Source: Castor canadensis
Lineage: Eukaryota > Chordata > Mammalia > Rodentia > Castoridae
Direction: 5' to 3'
DNA: 64,000 bases
NCBI RefSeq assembly: GCF_047511655.1
Contig: NC_133392.1
Location: 28,630,001 to 28,694,000 of the forward strand
The notes below the pieces were generated by a model, which saw only the letters and a program-made list of their open reading frames with translations, did no database searches and had not been told where the DNA came from. The position numbers and the translations under genes were made by a program. Shown here piece after piece: positions 48,661-60,119 of this stretch (position 1 is its first letter; each line of letters begins with the position of its first letter).

Positions 48661-49344
48661 CTTCCTAGAAAAGGGGTACTCTCTATTCCATTAGCTGCGG
48701 GTGCAACCCACATGGCCATGGTGCTAAACTGTCTGCCCCTAGTGGGTATGGAAGCTGGAGAGGACCGGCGCGCAGAAGGCTGATCCAGCCTTCCACCTGG
48801 GTTTGGAAAAGAGTAATTGTGGCATAGCCAGGTGGGTTCACCTGAGCGACTGCTTCCCTCTGTGTCTTTCGCACTGAGCTGCTGTGGAGACAGGGATAGG
48901 CAGAGGGGTGGGGTCTGAGGATACCCAGGAGCTGGGGGAGGAGGTTGTTCCCATAATAGGGCTGCTCTGGCTTTTGGATAATCCCTGTGAATTAGACTGA
49001 TCCTAGCCTGTTGAAGATTGTGCTCCTGTATCTGGGATGTATCCACAAGCATCCCCCCTCCCTCAGAATATTTCCCGGAAATAACTTTGTTAGGGTAAGT
49101 CCAAGCAGCCAGAACTAGAGACAAAGGACTGTCAGAAAGACAGAGGGCATTAGAGAGACAGAAAAGAAACAAAAAGCTGCAGAGTTGTATGGCAGATGCG
49201 AGCATCTGCATCTGATAGTAGGGGGGAGAAGGCTGGGGAGATGGGCAGAGGGGGCTCTGCCTGGTTTTCAGGCCTCAGTGGGGAGGAGGAAGTTGGTCTA
49301 GATTGAGCAGAAGAAAAGCTGAAGAAGGATGAACAAGAGCTGGG

Positions 49345-49450
49345 TCGGTGTGGCAGATGTAATTAATTACTGCATATTAAAATGTTTGTTTACAGAGCTG
49401 AGCAGTGGCCGGAGGTCTGATGGTAATTAATTCACAGTATTTCCCAGCCC
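49345..49450. promoter_or_regulatory. Candidate enhancer with two TAATTAAT palindromes
   Basis: TAATTAATTA near 49370 and TAATTAATT near 49423 lie about 53 bases apart in unique sequence with CATATTAAAATG and TGTTTGTTTAC (forkhead-type) between them. Such paired dimer sites are typical of homeodomain-regulated enhancers. Confidence 0.5.
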
Positions 49451-49604
49451 TCTTTGAGCTTGAACTCTTCTGGGGGACCTGGAGGCAGACTGGGCTGGGT
49501 GAGGTGCTGGCTTGCTCTTGCCCTCCTCTCACCAGGTATTAGAGCCCAGAATGCTGATGCTGGGGAGGGGTGTCCTCAGGCATCACCTACTCAAGTCCCA
49601 TCCC

Positions 49605-49710
49605 ACCACACACACTTGGGGAAATTGAGGCCAGGGAGAATTTGGGATTAGTGATTTGCCCAAGGCCACCAGCTAGTCAGTGGTGGAACTAGGATCATGG
49701 TCCCGCTGTA
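49605..49710 (+). mobile_element. MIR fragment
   Basis: GGGGAAATTGAGGCCAGG and GATTTGCCCAAGGCCACC follow MIR. Confidence 0.5.
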
Positions 49711-49999
49711 TTGGGAAGGTGTTAGAGGTCAAAGGAACACTGAGGGAACAATGATTTTGGGCAGAAATGATATAGCAGAGAGAGCAGAAAGGGGCATTAG
49801 GACTGAAGAAAGGGCTTGAGGAGAGGGAGACAGACCTAGAGCTCTTCCTGGAGAAGGGATCAAAGGCTCCTCACACTGGAGTGCTGGGGTGGGATGTCTT
49901 GGTTACCAGAGTGAGCTTCCCCCATCACACTGCACTGTTCTGGCAAGTGGGGAGGAAGGCAGAGGCACTAAGCATCCTCAACCTTAGAATTTGAATGGC

Positions 50000-50075
50000 T
50001 GGTAAGCATTGTGACCTTGGGGAAACAGCATAACCTTTCTGAGTCTTCCATTTCTTTATCAAATGGGCTCCACCC
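50000..50075 (-). mobile_element. MIR fragment, inverted
   Basis: TGTGACCTTGGGGAAACAGC and CTTTCTGAGTCTTCCATTTC resemble inverted MIR. Confidence 0.4.
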
Positions 50076-51339
50076 TAGCAGGGCAGCTAGGAGGAGTATG
50101 CCAGTTGCTCACACTTTTACAGAGGAATTGGAGGCAGTGAACTTACCCCATGGGGCTGCCTCTGCTCCCACCCACTCTTCTCTCATACACAGTCACCTCA
50201 ACAGCCAGGCTACAGTCAAGCATCCTTCAGCTCCATTCGTTCATTCATTCATTTCATCAAGGAGTCAGCTAATATGCAGGGATGGAAGCAGGAAGATGAA
50301 GAGAAAATTTGCTTCTGCTTTGTAGGGGCTCACAGGATTCACTCACAGTGACGAAGTCAATGGTGAAGGCACAAAAGGAGTGTCAGTGGGGCAAGGAGTA
50401 CAGTGAGGGGATAGGTGTGAGCTGGCAACATCAAGAGGAGAGGCTCCTGGAGCAGCTGGGTCCCAAGCCACTACACAAAAGATAGGTGGCAGGAGGACAG
50501 GATGGAGGCAGCAGCAGCTCTGTGGAGGAGCTGGGCAGCTTGGCATGCCCTGGTGGAAGGGCTGTCCACAGGGATCCCACAGTGGCCTCTTATTTTGTCC
50601 CTTAGGTCCTGGTCTTTCCATACCAGATCCCCTCATACGAAGTCCACAGTGAGGAGAAGGCTGAGTCCAAGTGAGCAGAGAAAAAGCTGAGGAAGGATGA
50701 GGAGGACCAGAATCTGGCCTAGAGCAAGGATGAGAACTGGAGACAATGACCATGGACTTGTCTGAGGCTGTGAGGGACAGGGTGGGGTGTGAGTGCAGGC
50801 CACCAGTGGGTAGGGGACCATGACTGATGTGTGAATGTGTGGTGAGTGTGGATGTGTGCCAGCATGCCTCTGGGTGTCTCTGAGTACCTGTACATGAGAA
50901 AATGCAGAAGGGCTACTTTGGCACATTGGAGCAGTGTTCCTATACCCCACACCCCTTTGATCTCTGTAGGTGAAGTGGGAGGAGGGCCAGGGTCCCCTGA
51001 CAGTGAGGTTCACTGGCCTGGTCTGACCCTGAAACCCCCCCCCCCCTCAGGGTGCTCTTTCTACTCTATCTAGACTGAGGGCAGGATCAGTCCCAGAACC
51101 TGGAGCTGGAGATCTCTTTAATAAAGACCTTAAGCCCTGAAGTGAGTGGGGGGGGGGGGGCGGGCGGGGAATCACACAAGGTATGTTTATTACAAACCAA
51201 CACGAAAGACAAAACCCAGGAGATAGACACAAACAAAAAGAAGAAATGAAACTGCACTTGTCAACTCCCACCCAGGGAGAATCCCCTTTCCATGTTGCTC
51301 TGTCTCTTTCCAGTTTTTTTTTTCTAGGAAACACGGTGA

Positions 51340-51900
51340 GAGCAGAGGTGGAGTGGGGCGAGACGAACCGCTCGCTTTGTCCGTGCCCTGTGCCTCGCCC
51401 TGCTCTGGTTTACTCCCCCACACTCCCCCGCCAGGACGATCCTGCTGTCCTCTCCCACCCCAGGCCACTCAAGAGAGATGGGGGCGACTTGCAGGCCTGG
51501 GCAAGCTGCTGGGGCGCCCCCGGCCGGCTGAGCGGGCAGCGGGGCGCGGGGCGAGTCGCTGGGAGGAGCGGTGGGAGGGAAGGCGCGGAGGAGGGCGGGG
51601 TGGAGTTGTCGCTTCCCATCAGGCGGAGGATTGTTCCCGACACGCGCAGGCCCCGCGGCGTTTCTGTGTCAGGGAGTTTTGCCGGCGCCGTGACCCATGC
51701 GAGGGGGGTCGGACTGCGCGCGGGGAGCGGCCAAGAGTGACCAGCGCGGCCGGCCGCATCATCACCACCTGGTCGGGTCACTGCTTCGCTCTCCTGCCGG
51801 GAGCGCCGCGGAGCTGGGGAGGTTCTCTTGGGAATCAGGGAGGGCTTCTCCCAGCATCCCCGCGTCCGCCCCCCGGGGAAGGTCAAGTGGGAAAAACGTT
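51340..51900. other. CpG island, about 34 kb upstream of PAX2 start
   Basis: Dense CpG in unique sequence from about 51350 to 51890. The open frames (185 and 217 codons on plus, 175 on minus) overlap one another in different frames and show no family signature. It could be an isolated regulatory island or the promoter of an unrecognised noncoding RNA. Confidence 0.5.
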
Positions 51901-52174
51901 TCCCACAGAGGAAGGAGACACCTGCAGAAAGCAGCATCCTGGGCCTCCCTCTGTTTCTTCCTTTTGGAACTGGGGGGAGAGTAGGTTTTTCAGGGTCCTG
52001 ACTTGAGAATGCCTGATCCTTAAAAAGTGGATAAGGTCATGGCAGGAAAAGGGACCGCTTGAGGTTGGGCACGTTCTCCAAAGAAGCGCCGGGAGGTTTC
52101 GCTAGGCCCAGGTTACTCCCAGAGCTAAAGCTCAAATAGCACTGAAGTCTGGACTCTCCTTAGAGTGAGGCTGA

Positions 52175-52215
52175 GATGGGGATATCTATGCAAATTAGAT
52201 GATAATGCGGGTGTG
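52175..52215. promoter_or_regulatory. Perfect POU octamer site in unique DNA
   Basis: ATGCAAAT at 52188-52195 runs into TAGATGATAATGCG, just upstream of a CpG island. POU factors are known inputs to Pax2 in the midbrain-hindbrain region; function here is inference. Confidence 0.35.
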
Positions 52216-53524
52216 GGTGGTCAGTTTCCCCAAGCGGGGACTGAGGTTGGAGGAGGGGTGGCAGGAGGGAGAGGCAAGGCCTGACCTCTTCCCCCTCCCG
52301 CTGGTCCCATCTGAAGTCTGCCGGCTCCATCTTCAGCACTTAATGATTTTGACGGGCCCCACCCGCGCACCATCGAGGCTTTTGTGTCTGCCAGACCAAT
52401 GGCCCCTCTCCTGGGCCCACCCATCAGTCACCCAGAGCTCCAGCTGTTCCCAGCCTTTGGAGCAACCTCGGCCGTCACCACTACAAATTGGCTCTCAACA
52501 GTCGCTTGGAGACCCCTTTTCTGCCATTGTCTCGGGACAAATGGCCTTTCCCCTGCACACCGCCCTGCAGGCCCAGCCCAGGCTGCCTGCTGCTTCTGAG
52601 AAGGGGGGTTTAGAGCCCTTCCAGAAAACCCTCCTTCTCAACCAGGATAATCTAGCCAGGCTGGGCCAAGAGACCCACCCCACTGCCTAGGCACCCAGCA
52701 TCCTTTCCTTAATCCACCTGGGCTTCCTGAACTTCCTTCTGTTTCCCTACCAGACCCAAGAGCTGGAGAAATCTCACTATATACTTATTGACTCATTAAG
52801 TACTAGAGAGGAGGGAGGGCTGGATTGTCAGGAGGGCATGAGAACTGGGAGCCAAGGTTCCCAGGGGCTGCCATGGCCAAGCTCAGAGCCAAGACAATTA
52901 CATGCCTAGTTTTGCTGATTGCATAAAGTCATTAGAATGAGGGATCTGAAAATCATACATTAAGGGGCAGAATTAGAAAGGGCTTTAGAGACTGGCACAG
53001 GCATCCCCAAAGTGAATCTGGTACAAGTCAACTGTGTTCCACAAGCAGCACTTTCACACTGTCTCAGTGACCTTCTCACCACACTGCCCCATCCTCTCCT
53101 TCCTTCTTTTTTCTCCTGCATGCAGAATCTCTGCTTAAAAATTTCCCCTTCACGTCCTCCATCTCTTTTGCTCTCTGTCTCATAAACCAACATTTTTGTA
53201 CTGGGGCCCAAGGTTGTACTAAGGAGCAGGCCTGACGGATGCAATAGATAGGGTCTTTGGATTTAGGAGGCAGAAAGACAGACTGACCAAGACATCTACC
53301 ATGGGGCTTGCCCGTAGTCAGAAGCCCATCCTGGCATCTGTCCCAGGGTCAGTGCCAGGGCAACAGGAGAGTCCAAATGGTGAGGCTGGGGAGAGAATAG
53401 AAATAGCTCTGTCTACCATATCTGTGTGAGGGGAACCTAAACATCAAAGCCTGAATGAGATTGAGTCTATGGCTCCCTGTGCAAAGTTATCAGTATGTGT
53501 GAGTATGTGTCTGTCTGTCTGCTG

Positions 53525-53618
53525 AGCCTTTATTCTGTATGTAGTTGATCTTCCTTCAGGGGACACAGGTCAGCCTTTATTCTGTATGTAGCTGATCTTC
53601 CTTCAGGGGACACAGGTC
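53525..53618. repeat. 47-base tandem duplication
   Basis: The unit beginning AGCCTTTATTCTG occurs twice head to tail with one T/C difference (GTAGTTGATC against GTAGCTGATC). Confidence 0.95.
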
Positions 53619-53633
53619 AGAGTTGTAGAGAGA

Positions 53634-53635
<2 letters not shown>

Positions 53636-53679
<44 letters not shown>

Positions 53680-53681
53680 AC
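53636..53681. repeat. (GA)n microsatellite
   Basis: About 22 GA units with one GGA break. Confidence 0.95.
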
Positions 53682-53839
53682 TTCAGGTCTCAAGGAGCAG
53701 TGAGTAGGCTGGGCTGCCCATGGTAGCCTCAGGGCTGGCTAGGTTGGACTGGGTGGGGACAGTATTGTAGCTGTGGTGAATGGGCCTATCTGGCTAGAGG
53801 AATGGTGGAGAAAGGATGGGGCATGAGTGGGGGTGGAAA

Positions 53840-54140
53840 ATGGAATTGCCAGCCCGGAATGAATGGATGGTGGAGTTTCTCTTTTGTAACCGGGAATAAT
53901 TAAGATAGATGTGCGGATGGATTAGCTGTCCTGCAAGGTCAGGAGCGCATTGCCAGATCACTCTATTATTTCGCTGCGCCACAGCTATCCAGCTAACGCC
54001 TTTTTCATGATATTTTGAACATCCGCACAGAAAAAAACCAAGTGAGTGCGCGAGAGATACAAATGGATCGTTTGGTGGAGAAATCCGTCTTCGTCACCGC
54101 CGCCAGGCTGGGATTAATGCGATTGAAGGCTCTTCCAGGC
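53840..54140. promoter_or_regulatory. Strong candidate distal enhancer
   Basis: About 300 bases of repeat-free sequence with AATAATTAAGATAG, GCGGATGGATTAGCTG (bicoid/OTX-type core), CTCTATTATTTCGCTGCG and GGGATTAATGCGATTG. CpGs persist in otherwise AT-rich DNA, suggesting germline hypomethylation or constraint. It lies about 36.7 kb upstream of the PAX2 ATG. Confidence 0.55.
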
Positions 54141-55138
54141 TCCGCCAGGGAGACGGGCTCAGGAAAGCAAGAGAAATTGGTTTGTACCCCTGGGAGCACG
54201 ATTGATGAGCCAGGCCTGCCAGGCTGGGCTGGGTTACCATGTTCTTAGGCGGGGGTGGGGAGTCAGTCTAGGGCCTGGCTTTGACCTGGGTAGGTAGGGC
54301 CCTGCCTGAGGGAGACAGCTCAACTGGCCAAGGAGGACCTACAGGAGTTTGCTTTGAGGCTATGGATGGGAGGATCTTAGTCTCTGGTGTCCCACCCAGG
54401 TGGGCTGAGGAATTTTGGGTAAGAATCAAAGGGGAAAGCCCATTTCCCAGTGACAACTACCTGTCTCTCGTGAGGGGGAATCTGCTAGTACCTATCCATA
54501 CTTTGATCTGGGGGAATTGCCTGAACAAGGGATATGTGGCCTGTCTATTCTCATAGCAAACAATTACTGAACCTCCAGCACTGTGCCGGAAGTGATGAGC
54601 ACGTGTTTCCTGTCCTCACCAAGCAAGTGTAATTTTATAGAAGGCAAACACTGACGGAGTCTTTCCAACCAAGGTGTCCAGTTAAGAGAGGGAGACCTAC
54701 AGCATGAGGCTAGGACCTAACCTAAGGTCTTCTTTCAGAGGTGACAGGAAAGCTAGTTTTAAAGAATGGGTAAGAGCTACCAAGACAGAGAAGGGAGAGC
54801 AGGCAGAAGGAGACAGAATATTTGAAAATCTAGAAGTTAGTAGGTTGGTGGAGAAGACAGACTCTGCCTTCAGAGAGGCTGAATGATTCATCCAAAGTTA
54901 CCCAGCAGGTGATGGTGATGGGGGTGGGGGTGAGAAGGAAATTCTTGCAGAATCCTGCTGGTCTGATGGAGGAGACAAGGTCTTCAGTGTCTGATGGTAG
55001 ACATGTGAGTCTAATTTGGGAAAATGGGTCACATACCCCTGTACCAGTATGTAGTCACACACATATGCACACACTCACGTAAATGGAGTGGCATGGAGTA
55101 AAGATGAGCTCAGGGGGATGGTCAGAGAAATCTCAGAC

Positions 55139-55163
55139 GTGTGTGTGTGTGTGTGTGTGTGTG
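55139..55163. repeat. (GT)n microsatellite
   Basis: About 12 GT units beside an inverted ID-like SINE. Confidence 0.9.
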
Positions 55164-55238
55164 GTGTATTGAACCCAGAGTCTGTGCATGCTAGGCAAGT
55201 GCTTTACCATTGAGCTACATCCCAGCCTGTTTTTTTTA
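55163..55238 (-). mobile_element. ID-like SINE, inverted
   Basis: GTATTGAACCCAGAG, CATGCTAGGCAAGTGC and CATTGAGCTACATCCCAGCC, with a GT microsatellite at its tail side. Confidence 0.7.
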
Positions 55239-55680
55239 ATTTATTTAATGTATGGATATGGTAAAACTTTAAATGTTAAACATGAATGAAAATTAAGGCC
55301 CCTCTTACCTTTCACTCAGTCTTTCCCAGAAGTAACTGCTTGTTTCATCTATGTATATGTATCTTTGTAGGAATATTTTCCACATTCCCAAATGACAGCA
55401 AACTGTACACTGTTGTTCTCCATCTTGTTGTTTTTTTTAATTTAAGAACTATTTTGGAAATGGCCACAGAGTAACCAGGAAGATCCCTGGTTCTCTTTAC
55501 AACAGTGTAGTATTCCACTATGAGGGTGTGCTGGTTAATCATTGAACCAGTACTGACTGATGTGCACTTAGGTTGTTACCAATCTTCCACTGCACTGAAG
55601 AATGACAAAGTGATATCCTTGAAGTAGAATTACTGGGCCAAAGGGAATGTGTAAGAAGGAGTTTGGGTTTAGGTTTTAAG
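55236..55680. mobile_element. Old L1 fragment
   Basis: GTGTAGTATTCCACTATGAG, CACTTAGGTTGTTACCAATC and GTAGAATTACTGGGCCAAAG are landmarks of ancient L1 3' regions. Confidence 0.5.
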
Positions 55681-56077
55681 GAAGAGAGAGCATTGATGAA
55701 TGAGGAGGAAAGAGATGGAGAGGGAGAAAAACCTACAAACCTAGTAGGCCCTCTAGAAAAAGCAGGGAGGCTGAGCCAGGGAGGCAGTGGGCTTGGGGCA
55801 TAGTCTTGGTCCTGTTCTTTGCTAGTTCTGTGATATTATACAAGCCATTGAATTTATCAGAGAACAATATGATCCTCATTGATTTGTTGTAAGGTTTTAA
55901 ATTTTTTTCTATGATTATGTATGGGAAAATGGGTAGACATACTCTACACTAAAAGCAGCAATTATCTCTGGGTAGTTGCATTTGAAATGTTTTCTTTTCG
56001 ATTTTCTGCATTATCTTTGTTATCTAAAATTTCTACAACATGCACATGTTTCTCATAATCAGAAAGAAAGAATATGA

Positions 56078-56262
56078 GCTGGGTGTGGTGGTGGATGCCT
56101 ATAATCCTAGCTCCTTAGGGGGTGGTGGAGGCCAGCCTGGGGAAAGTTAGTGAGATCCTATCTCAAGACCAAAATACAAACTAAAGGGCTGGGGGCATGA
56201 TTTAAGTGGTAGAGAGCTTGCCTAGCAAGCCCAAGGCCTGGGTTCAATTCCTAGTACCACAC
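56078..56262 (+). mobile_element. B1/ID composite SINE
   Basis: GCTGGGTGTGGTGGTGGATG, GAGATCCTATCTC, then TTTAAGTGGTAGAGAGC and GGTTCAATTCCTAGTACC. Its A tail has become the GGAA repeat that follows. Confidence 0.8.
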
Positions 56263-56378
56263 AGGAAGGAAGGGAGGGAGGGAGGGAGAGGAAAGAAAGA
56301 AGGAAGGAAGAAAGGAGAAAGGAAGGAGAGAGGGACAGAGGGAGGGAAGGAGGGAGGAAGGAAGGACAGAGGGAAGAA
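56263..56378. repeat. (GGAA/GGGA)n purine tract
   Basis: Purine tract grown from the tail of the composite SINE at 56078. Confidence 0.9.
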
Positions 56379-56454
56379 TGTGGACTCTGGGTGATTTTAG
56401 TGGGGGGATGGAGCGAGGTGGAATTAGAAACCAGTGTGAACCCAGAGTTCCAGG

Positions 56455-57145
56455 GGTGAGTTGGATTGCAGAAGAATAGAGTTGGCAAGAGAGCACATCA
56501 GGTGGAAGGACATAGTAAGCAAAAGCATGGAGACAAGAAGCATCTGTGTGGAAGATCAGAAGCAGAGTCCTTGTACTCATGTTGTTGGTTCCTCTTGTGG
56601 ACATTTAGGGAGCAAAGATGTGGCCAGGCATCATGCTCTGCTGCAGGAACATGATGCCTTCGGCAGTGAAGATGTTCACAGAGATGTATAAATTGCTGCT
56701 ATGAGATGACTACGCAGGAGCAGTAGTTTGAGCCTTCTGAGAACCTGTAAGAGAAGCGCTTGGCCTAACCAGGAAGGTTAGGAAAGGCTTCCAGAAGAGT
56801 CTTCACCCAGTTAGACCATGATGAAGAACCGATAGATGTAAAGCAAAGAGAGAAGAGAAGCTTGCTCCAAATAAAGGGCACAGCAAAGTGGATGGCGCAT
56901 GGGCAGGAGGAAGCTTCGTTAATAATGAGGCACCAGTACAGAGAGCCAGGGAAAGGGGCTGGAGATGTTGACATCCCAGGCTGCCTGAGTCCTTGGGGAC
57001 TGTGGTATGAATTTTGTATTTTATCTTGAGAGCTGTAGAAGCCATCAAGGGGTTTACACCTACCTGCGATACAACAAGGCTTGTGTTTTTAGTAGTCCTG
57101 CTGGTTGTAGAGACTGGAAATGTGTGAATCAGTAAGGATTCCACT
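56455..57145. mobile_element. Possible decayed L2-type sequence
   Basis: AAAGCATGGAGACAAGAAGC, GGCTTCCAGAAGAGTC and AGTAGTCCTGCTGGTTGTAG suggest an old repeat. Weak. Confidence 0.3.
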
Positions 57146-57391
57146 GGGAATAGAAGGGGATAATGTGAATGAGGGGAGAGGTGATGAAAGTGGAAAGAAA
57201 AGGAAGGGATTAACCGAGGAAGGTGGGGAGAGAAAAGGCTGGAGAGATGTATATGGGGGCGGAGCTATAAGGTCAAACTGTGGGGTGGGAGGGGCTGTCA
57301 ACCCAGGCTGAAGACTTTAATCAGCTGACAGTGATATGCCAGCAGCCACCATTCAGAGTGGAGTGCTTACTAATTCTGGACCATGCAAATC

Positions 57392-57506
57392 CTTTTTTTC
57401 CCCTTCATTTTTATTAGGGTATATTCGTTGTACAGGAAGGATTCGTCGTGACAATTCCGAATAGGCTTACATTGTACATTGGTTAGATTGCCCCCCCCAA
57501 TCTCCC
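57392..57506 (-). mobile_element. Probable truncated L1 3' end
   Basis: CATTTTTATTAGGGTATATTC, then GTCGTGACAATTCC and ACATTGTACATTGG, ending in a C run. The style resembles inverted rodent L1 3' ends; I recall no exact family. Confidence 0.4.
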
Positions 57507-57535
57507 ACAAAACTATTTTTTTGTGTGTGCTTATC

Positions 57536-57705
57536 TCACTTAATCCTTGCAACTACCCTGTGGGATGGCACTATCACTCCCAAAGAATGGGTGGGTGAAG
57601 CTGCTTGAGGTGTGGTCAAGAGGTGCTTCCCACTTGAGAGGTGGAGCTGGGTTTTACACCCTGCATTCTGGTTCCAGAGGATAACCATCAAGCTACACTG
57701 CCATG
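57536..57705 (+). mobile_element. MIR element
   Basis: CACTTAATCCTTGCAACTAC and GGAGCTGGGTTTTACACCC match MIR. Confidence 0.55.
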
Positions 57706-57907
57706 GAAGCTTTTTGAGTAAGAAAAGCTGTTACTTTGGAAAATTCATTTGGTGGCAGTGAGCAGGATGGATGAGTTTGGAGAGAAACTTGGAGGCAAAT
57801 ATTTCAAATGAGCAGGAGTGAGGTCTGGGGATCTGAGCCATGGCGGAGTAAAGGAATGGGAAGGAAGTGATGGACATGAAGGGCATTGTGCAGAGACAGG
57901 AAGGAAG

Positions 57908-58470
57908 GTATGTATTAGCTTTCTATTGCTGCTCTCATAATTTGCCATAAACTCAGTGGCTTAAAGCAACATGTATTTTTAAAGTCACCTATTTCCATAG
58001 GTCAGAAGTCTGGGGAGAGCCTGACTGGTTTCTCTCTTAATCTTAAAAGGCTGAAATAAAGGTATTAACTGGTCTGGGCTCTTCTCTGAGTTTTTGAGGA
58101 ACACTTTGCTTTGTACTCATTCTTGTTGTGGAATTTACTTCTTTGTGGTTGTTGGACTGAGGTTCTTCTTTCCTTGCTGGCTTTCAGTGGGTGAAGTGGA
58201 TTTCTAGAAACAATTTTCTGGTCCTCACATGTTGTCCTTCTATTTTCAAAGCCAGAAACAGTGTGTCATATTTGCGCTTTGAATATCTCCAACTTCTTCT
58301 GCCAGAAGCCAGAGGAAACGCTCTGTTTTTCAAGGGCTTCCTATTAGACCTGACACCCCAGATCATCTACTTTTTGCCACATGACAGAATCACGGAGGTG
58401 ATACCTGGGGGTAAAAGTCATGGGGACATCTTAAAATTCTGTGCAACTACAGAACCACTTGTGTTCATGT
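57908..58470. mobile_element. Ancient interspersed repeat, same opening as 43800 and 60555
   Basis: TATTAGCTTTCTATTGCTGC and ACTCAGTGGCTTAAAGCAAC at its start. The 146-codon open frame across it (58191-58631) is chance. Confidence 0.4.
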
Positions 58471-58490
58471 ATCTTGGAAACCTGGGTGAG

Positions 58491-58545
58491 GGCTGCAGAG
58501 TGGCTCAAGTGGTAGAGCACCCACCTAGCAAGTGTGAGACCCAAG
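58491..58545 (+). mobile_element. ID-like SINE fragment
   Basis: GTGGCTCAAGTGGTAGAGC and CCTAGCAAGTGTGAGACCC without the B box end. Confidence 0.6.
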
Positions 58546-59010
58546 GAAAGCTAGATGAAAATGGATATAATAAGGGGTGGGGTGAGGACAAGAGAGCCCT
58601 GAGGTTCAGAACTGAAGGATTTGGAGGATAGTGGTGACAATACTGGGCATAGGACTTAAGAGAGCTTCTAGGAGCCTAGGAAATGTAATGAATAAGGTGG
58701 GCCTTAAGACAGACACATAAAGCAGTTAGAACTGGGGTAGTCGCTCTCAGCAGAGTGGTGACATTTGCCTTCTTACTGAGATACAACACATAGATAATAG
58801 GGAACACTAATCCCATATGCAGTCACTGAGGCCATTCAGAACCACATTTTCAGCATCCTCCTTCCCAAATTCCCTGTGTTCCTTCCTAGTCATTATTTCC
58901 CCTTGGGTAACAACTACTCAGACATCAGTCACCATAGATTGGTTTTGCTGGAGCTTGAACTTCATCTGAAAGTGTGGTATGGTATGTACTCTCATCAAAT
59001 AATTTATGAG

Positions 59011-59046
59011 GGGCTGGAGTTTAGCTCAGTGGTAGAGCACATGCTC
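59011..59046 (+). mobile_element. ID-like SINE fragment (A-box end only)
   Basis: GGGCTGGAGTTTAGCTCAG and TGGTAGAGCACATGC; only about 36 bases remain. Confidence 0.5.
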
Positions 59047-59344
59047 TTTGGGAAGGAAGAGATCACTACTGTTGGAGGTTACAGGATGACCCATGGGGAG
59101 AGTGTGCACAAAGAAGAAAGGGAGTGAAGATGAAGCAGTAGGAGATGGAGAGGTGGAAGCAGTCAGAGCTTGAGAGAGGGTGAGTGCAGCAGCACAGAAG
59201 CCAAAGCAAGAGTGCTTCTAGAGGGAGGGAGCGATTTACCCATCACCTGCTGCTGAGAGGTTAATCTACACATATTTATGGAGCACCTGCTTTGTACAAG
59301 GCTAGAGGAGTGGAATACAGAGTGACATAAAATTCCCTGTAATA

Positions 59345-59995
59345 ATGATTTCTAACATGACTATAGAGATAAGGGAAGGCCCTGGAGGTGGTGGGGTAAA
59401 CACCATAAAATTCAAATATGATCATGTCATTGCCCTGCTTAAAACCCTCCTAGAATTTCCTATTGCCATTGGGACTAAGATGAAACCTCACCAAGGGCTC
59501 CTGGGCCCTTGTAGCGTGACCCCTGTTGCCTTCTGAAAGCCTTCAACTCTTACCTTTCCCCTGTCATTCTGACTCTTCAGGCATCCTTACCTTTTATTCT
59601 TGTATTTCCCTTGTTCTGCTTCCTCCTACCCCAGGATCTTTGTACATATTATTTCTTTTGCCTAACAATTTTTGTCCTTCCTATCCCTAGCAAGTCCTAG
59701 TTAACTTTTTTTTTTTTTTTTTTTGGCAGTATTGGGGTTTGAACTCAAGGCTTCACTTTTGCTTGTCAGGTGTTCTACTACTTGAGCCACAATTCCAGCC
59801 CTGTTTTTGTTGGATATTTTCGAGATAGGTTTCATGAACTATTTGCCTGGGCTGGCTTCAAACTGCAATAACTGTACCTCTTAAATAGCTAAGAACAGGC
59901 ATGATGCCAGGCCCTAGTTAACTCTTTAACATTAGTCACACGTCAGCACAGTGATCATCTCCTCAGAAAAGACTTCATCACTTTCACATATAGAG
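59345..59995. mobile_element. L2-type fragment, split by SINE
   Basis: CCCTGCTTAAAACCCTCC, GGATCTTTGTACATATTATT and, after the SINE, AAAAGACTTCATCAC follow the order of an old LINE-2-type repeat. Confidence 0.5.
59696..59923 (-). mobile_element. B1/ID composite SINE with target-site duplication
   Basis: An inverted dimer begins with poly-T, then GGGGTTTGAACTCAAGGC and the B1 half. CCTAGTTAACT at 59696-59706 is repeated exactly at 59913-59923, so this is an intact insertion. It splits an L2-like repeat. Confidence 0.8.
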
Positions 59996-60119
59996 ACTCT
60001 TATAAGAGCAGAGATCTATGGTCTTACAATTGTCAGTGATACCCCAGCACTTAGATTATATGGGGGTTAGTAAGTACTTGCTGAACAAATGAATTTATAC
60101 ATGTGACATCAGAAAGCCT

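Larger units (their letters stand above)
45239..55138. other. Second SINE-free upstream stretch
   Basis: Nearly 10 kb with no young SINE, between SINE-bearing flanks. It holds three CpG islands or enriched zones, four candidate enhancers, decayed MIR or L2 pieces and short repeats. No coding gene is visible. Confidence 0.6.

Noticed and set aside
51353..52006. Plus-strand open frame of 217 codons
   Set aside because: Overlapping long frames on both strands of a CpG island are expected by chance.
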